From Gammaproteobacteria bacterium (GTDB lineage Bacteria; Pseudomonadota; Gammaproteobacteria; Steroidobacterales; Steroidobacteraceae), in contig JAJFKF010000001.1 in the NCBI GenBank assembly GCA_021773365.1, positions 1 through 36,678 on the forward strand: DNA of 36,678 nt. The letters run 5' to 3'. Of the stretch, positions 36,606 through 36,678 are shown in pieces (positions within the stretch are counted from its first letter, which is position 1; each line of letters starts with the position of its first letter). Made by a program: the position numbers and the translations under genes. Under the pieces are notes generated by a model, which saw nothing but the letters and a program-made list of their open reading frames with translations, had not been told where the DNA came from and did no database searches.

Positions 36606-36678
36606 CAGGTGGTTCCCGCGTGACGTAATCAATCCAGTGCGCGGTGCGCAAGCCGCGTTCGACTGTCATGACGCGCGC

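Overview
The window is about 36.7 kb of high-GC chromosomal DNA (spot counts near 60-65% G+C) from a gammaproteobacterium. Three blocks point there: serC-serA-pheA-hisC-aroA-cmk-rpsA-ihfB, thrS-infC-rpmI-rplT-pheS-pheT-ihfA-merR, and a fused aspartokinase/diaminopimelate decarboxylase of the kind known from Xanthomonas and Xylella. A Xanthomonadales-like or neighbouring deep lineage is my inference; the genus cannot be read from the sequence.

Layout. (1) 181-4805, minus strand: a five-gene extracytosolic flavin/iron-reduction operon (PepSY membrane protein, DUF2271, DUF4198, ApbE flavin transferase, membrane-anchored flavodoxin reductase). It is divergent from a TonB gene (5056-5703), with a Fur-box-like site between them. 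(2) 5793-17641, plus strand: serine, phenylalanine, histidine and shikimate pathway genes, interrupted by a large secreted S9 peptidase, then cmk, rpsA and ihfB. (3) 17815-19143: a small ComEA-type protein and galU. (4) 19119-20547: an apparent small mobile insertion at a tRNA-Asn gene. Two 83-bp direct repeats (80/83 identical) cover the galU tail and the tRNA 3' half up to the anticodon loop. They enclose one AT-richer gene for an unrecognised two-TM protein and no integrase. (5) 20622-23906: divergent aminotransferase and uvrB. (6) 23973-30919: tRNA-Val and the translation/IHF cluster, with an infC that appears to start at AUC and a pheT that lacks its whole tRNA-binding (EMAP-II/OB) domain. 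(7) 30922-36605: an unrecognised anchored periplasmic protein, tRNA-Pro, a small basic HTH protein, a SAM hydroxide adenosyltransferase, a small PA3496-like protein with a possible structured leader, and the lysC-lysA fusion.

How genes work together. The region 1 operon and TonB fit iron acquisition: TonB powers outer-membrane uptake, while the PepSY/DUF2271/ApbE/reductase set would carry electrons across the inner membrane to reduce ferric complexes. DUF2271 carries a clear ApbE flavinylation motif. Regions 2 and 6 are housekeeping. The most unusual items are the tRNA-Asn insertion with its orphan gene, the domain-less PheT, the AUC start of infC, the apparently non-exported ApbE, and the 19-bp hairpin ahead of the PA3496-like gene.

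Bases 1-180 and 36606-36678 hold no gene I can support. No CRISPR array, insertion sequence or rRNA was seen.
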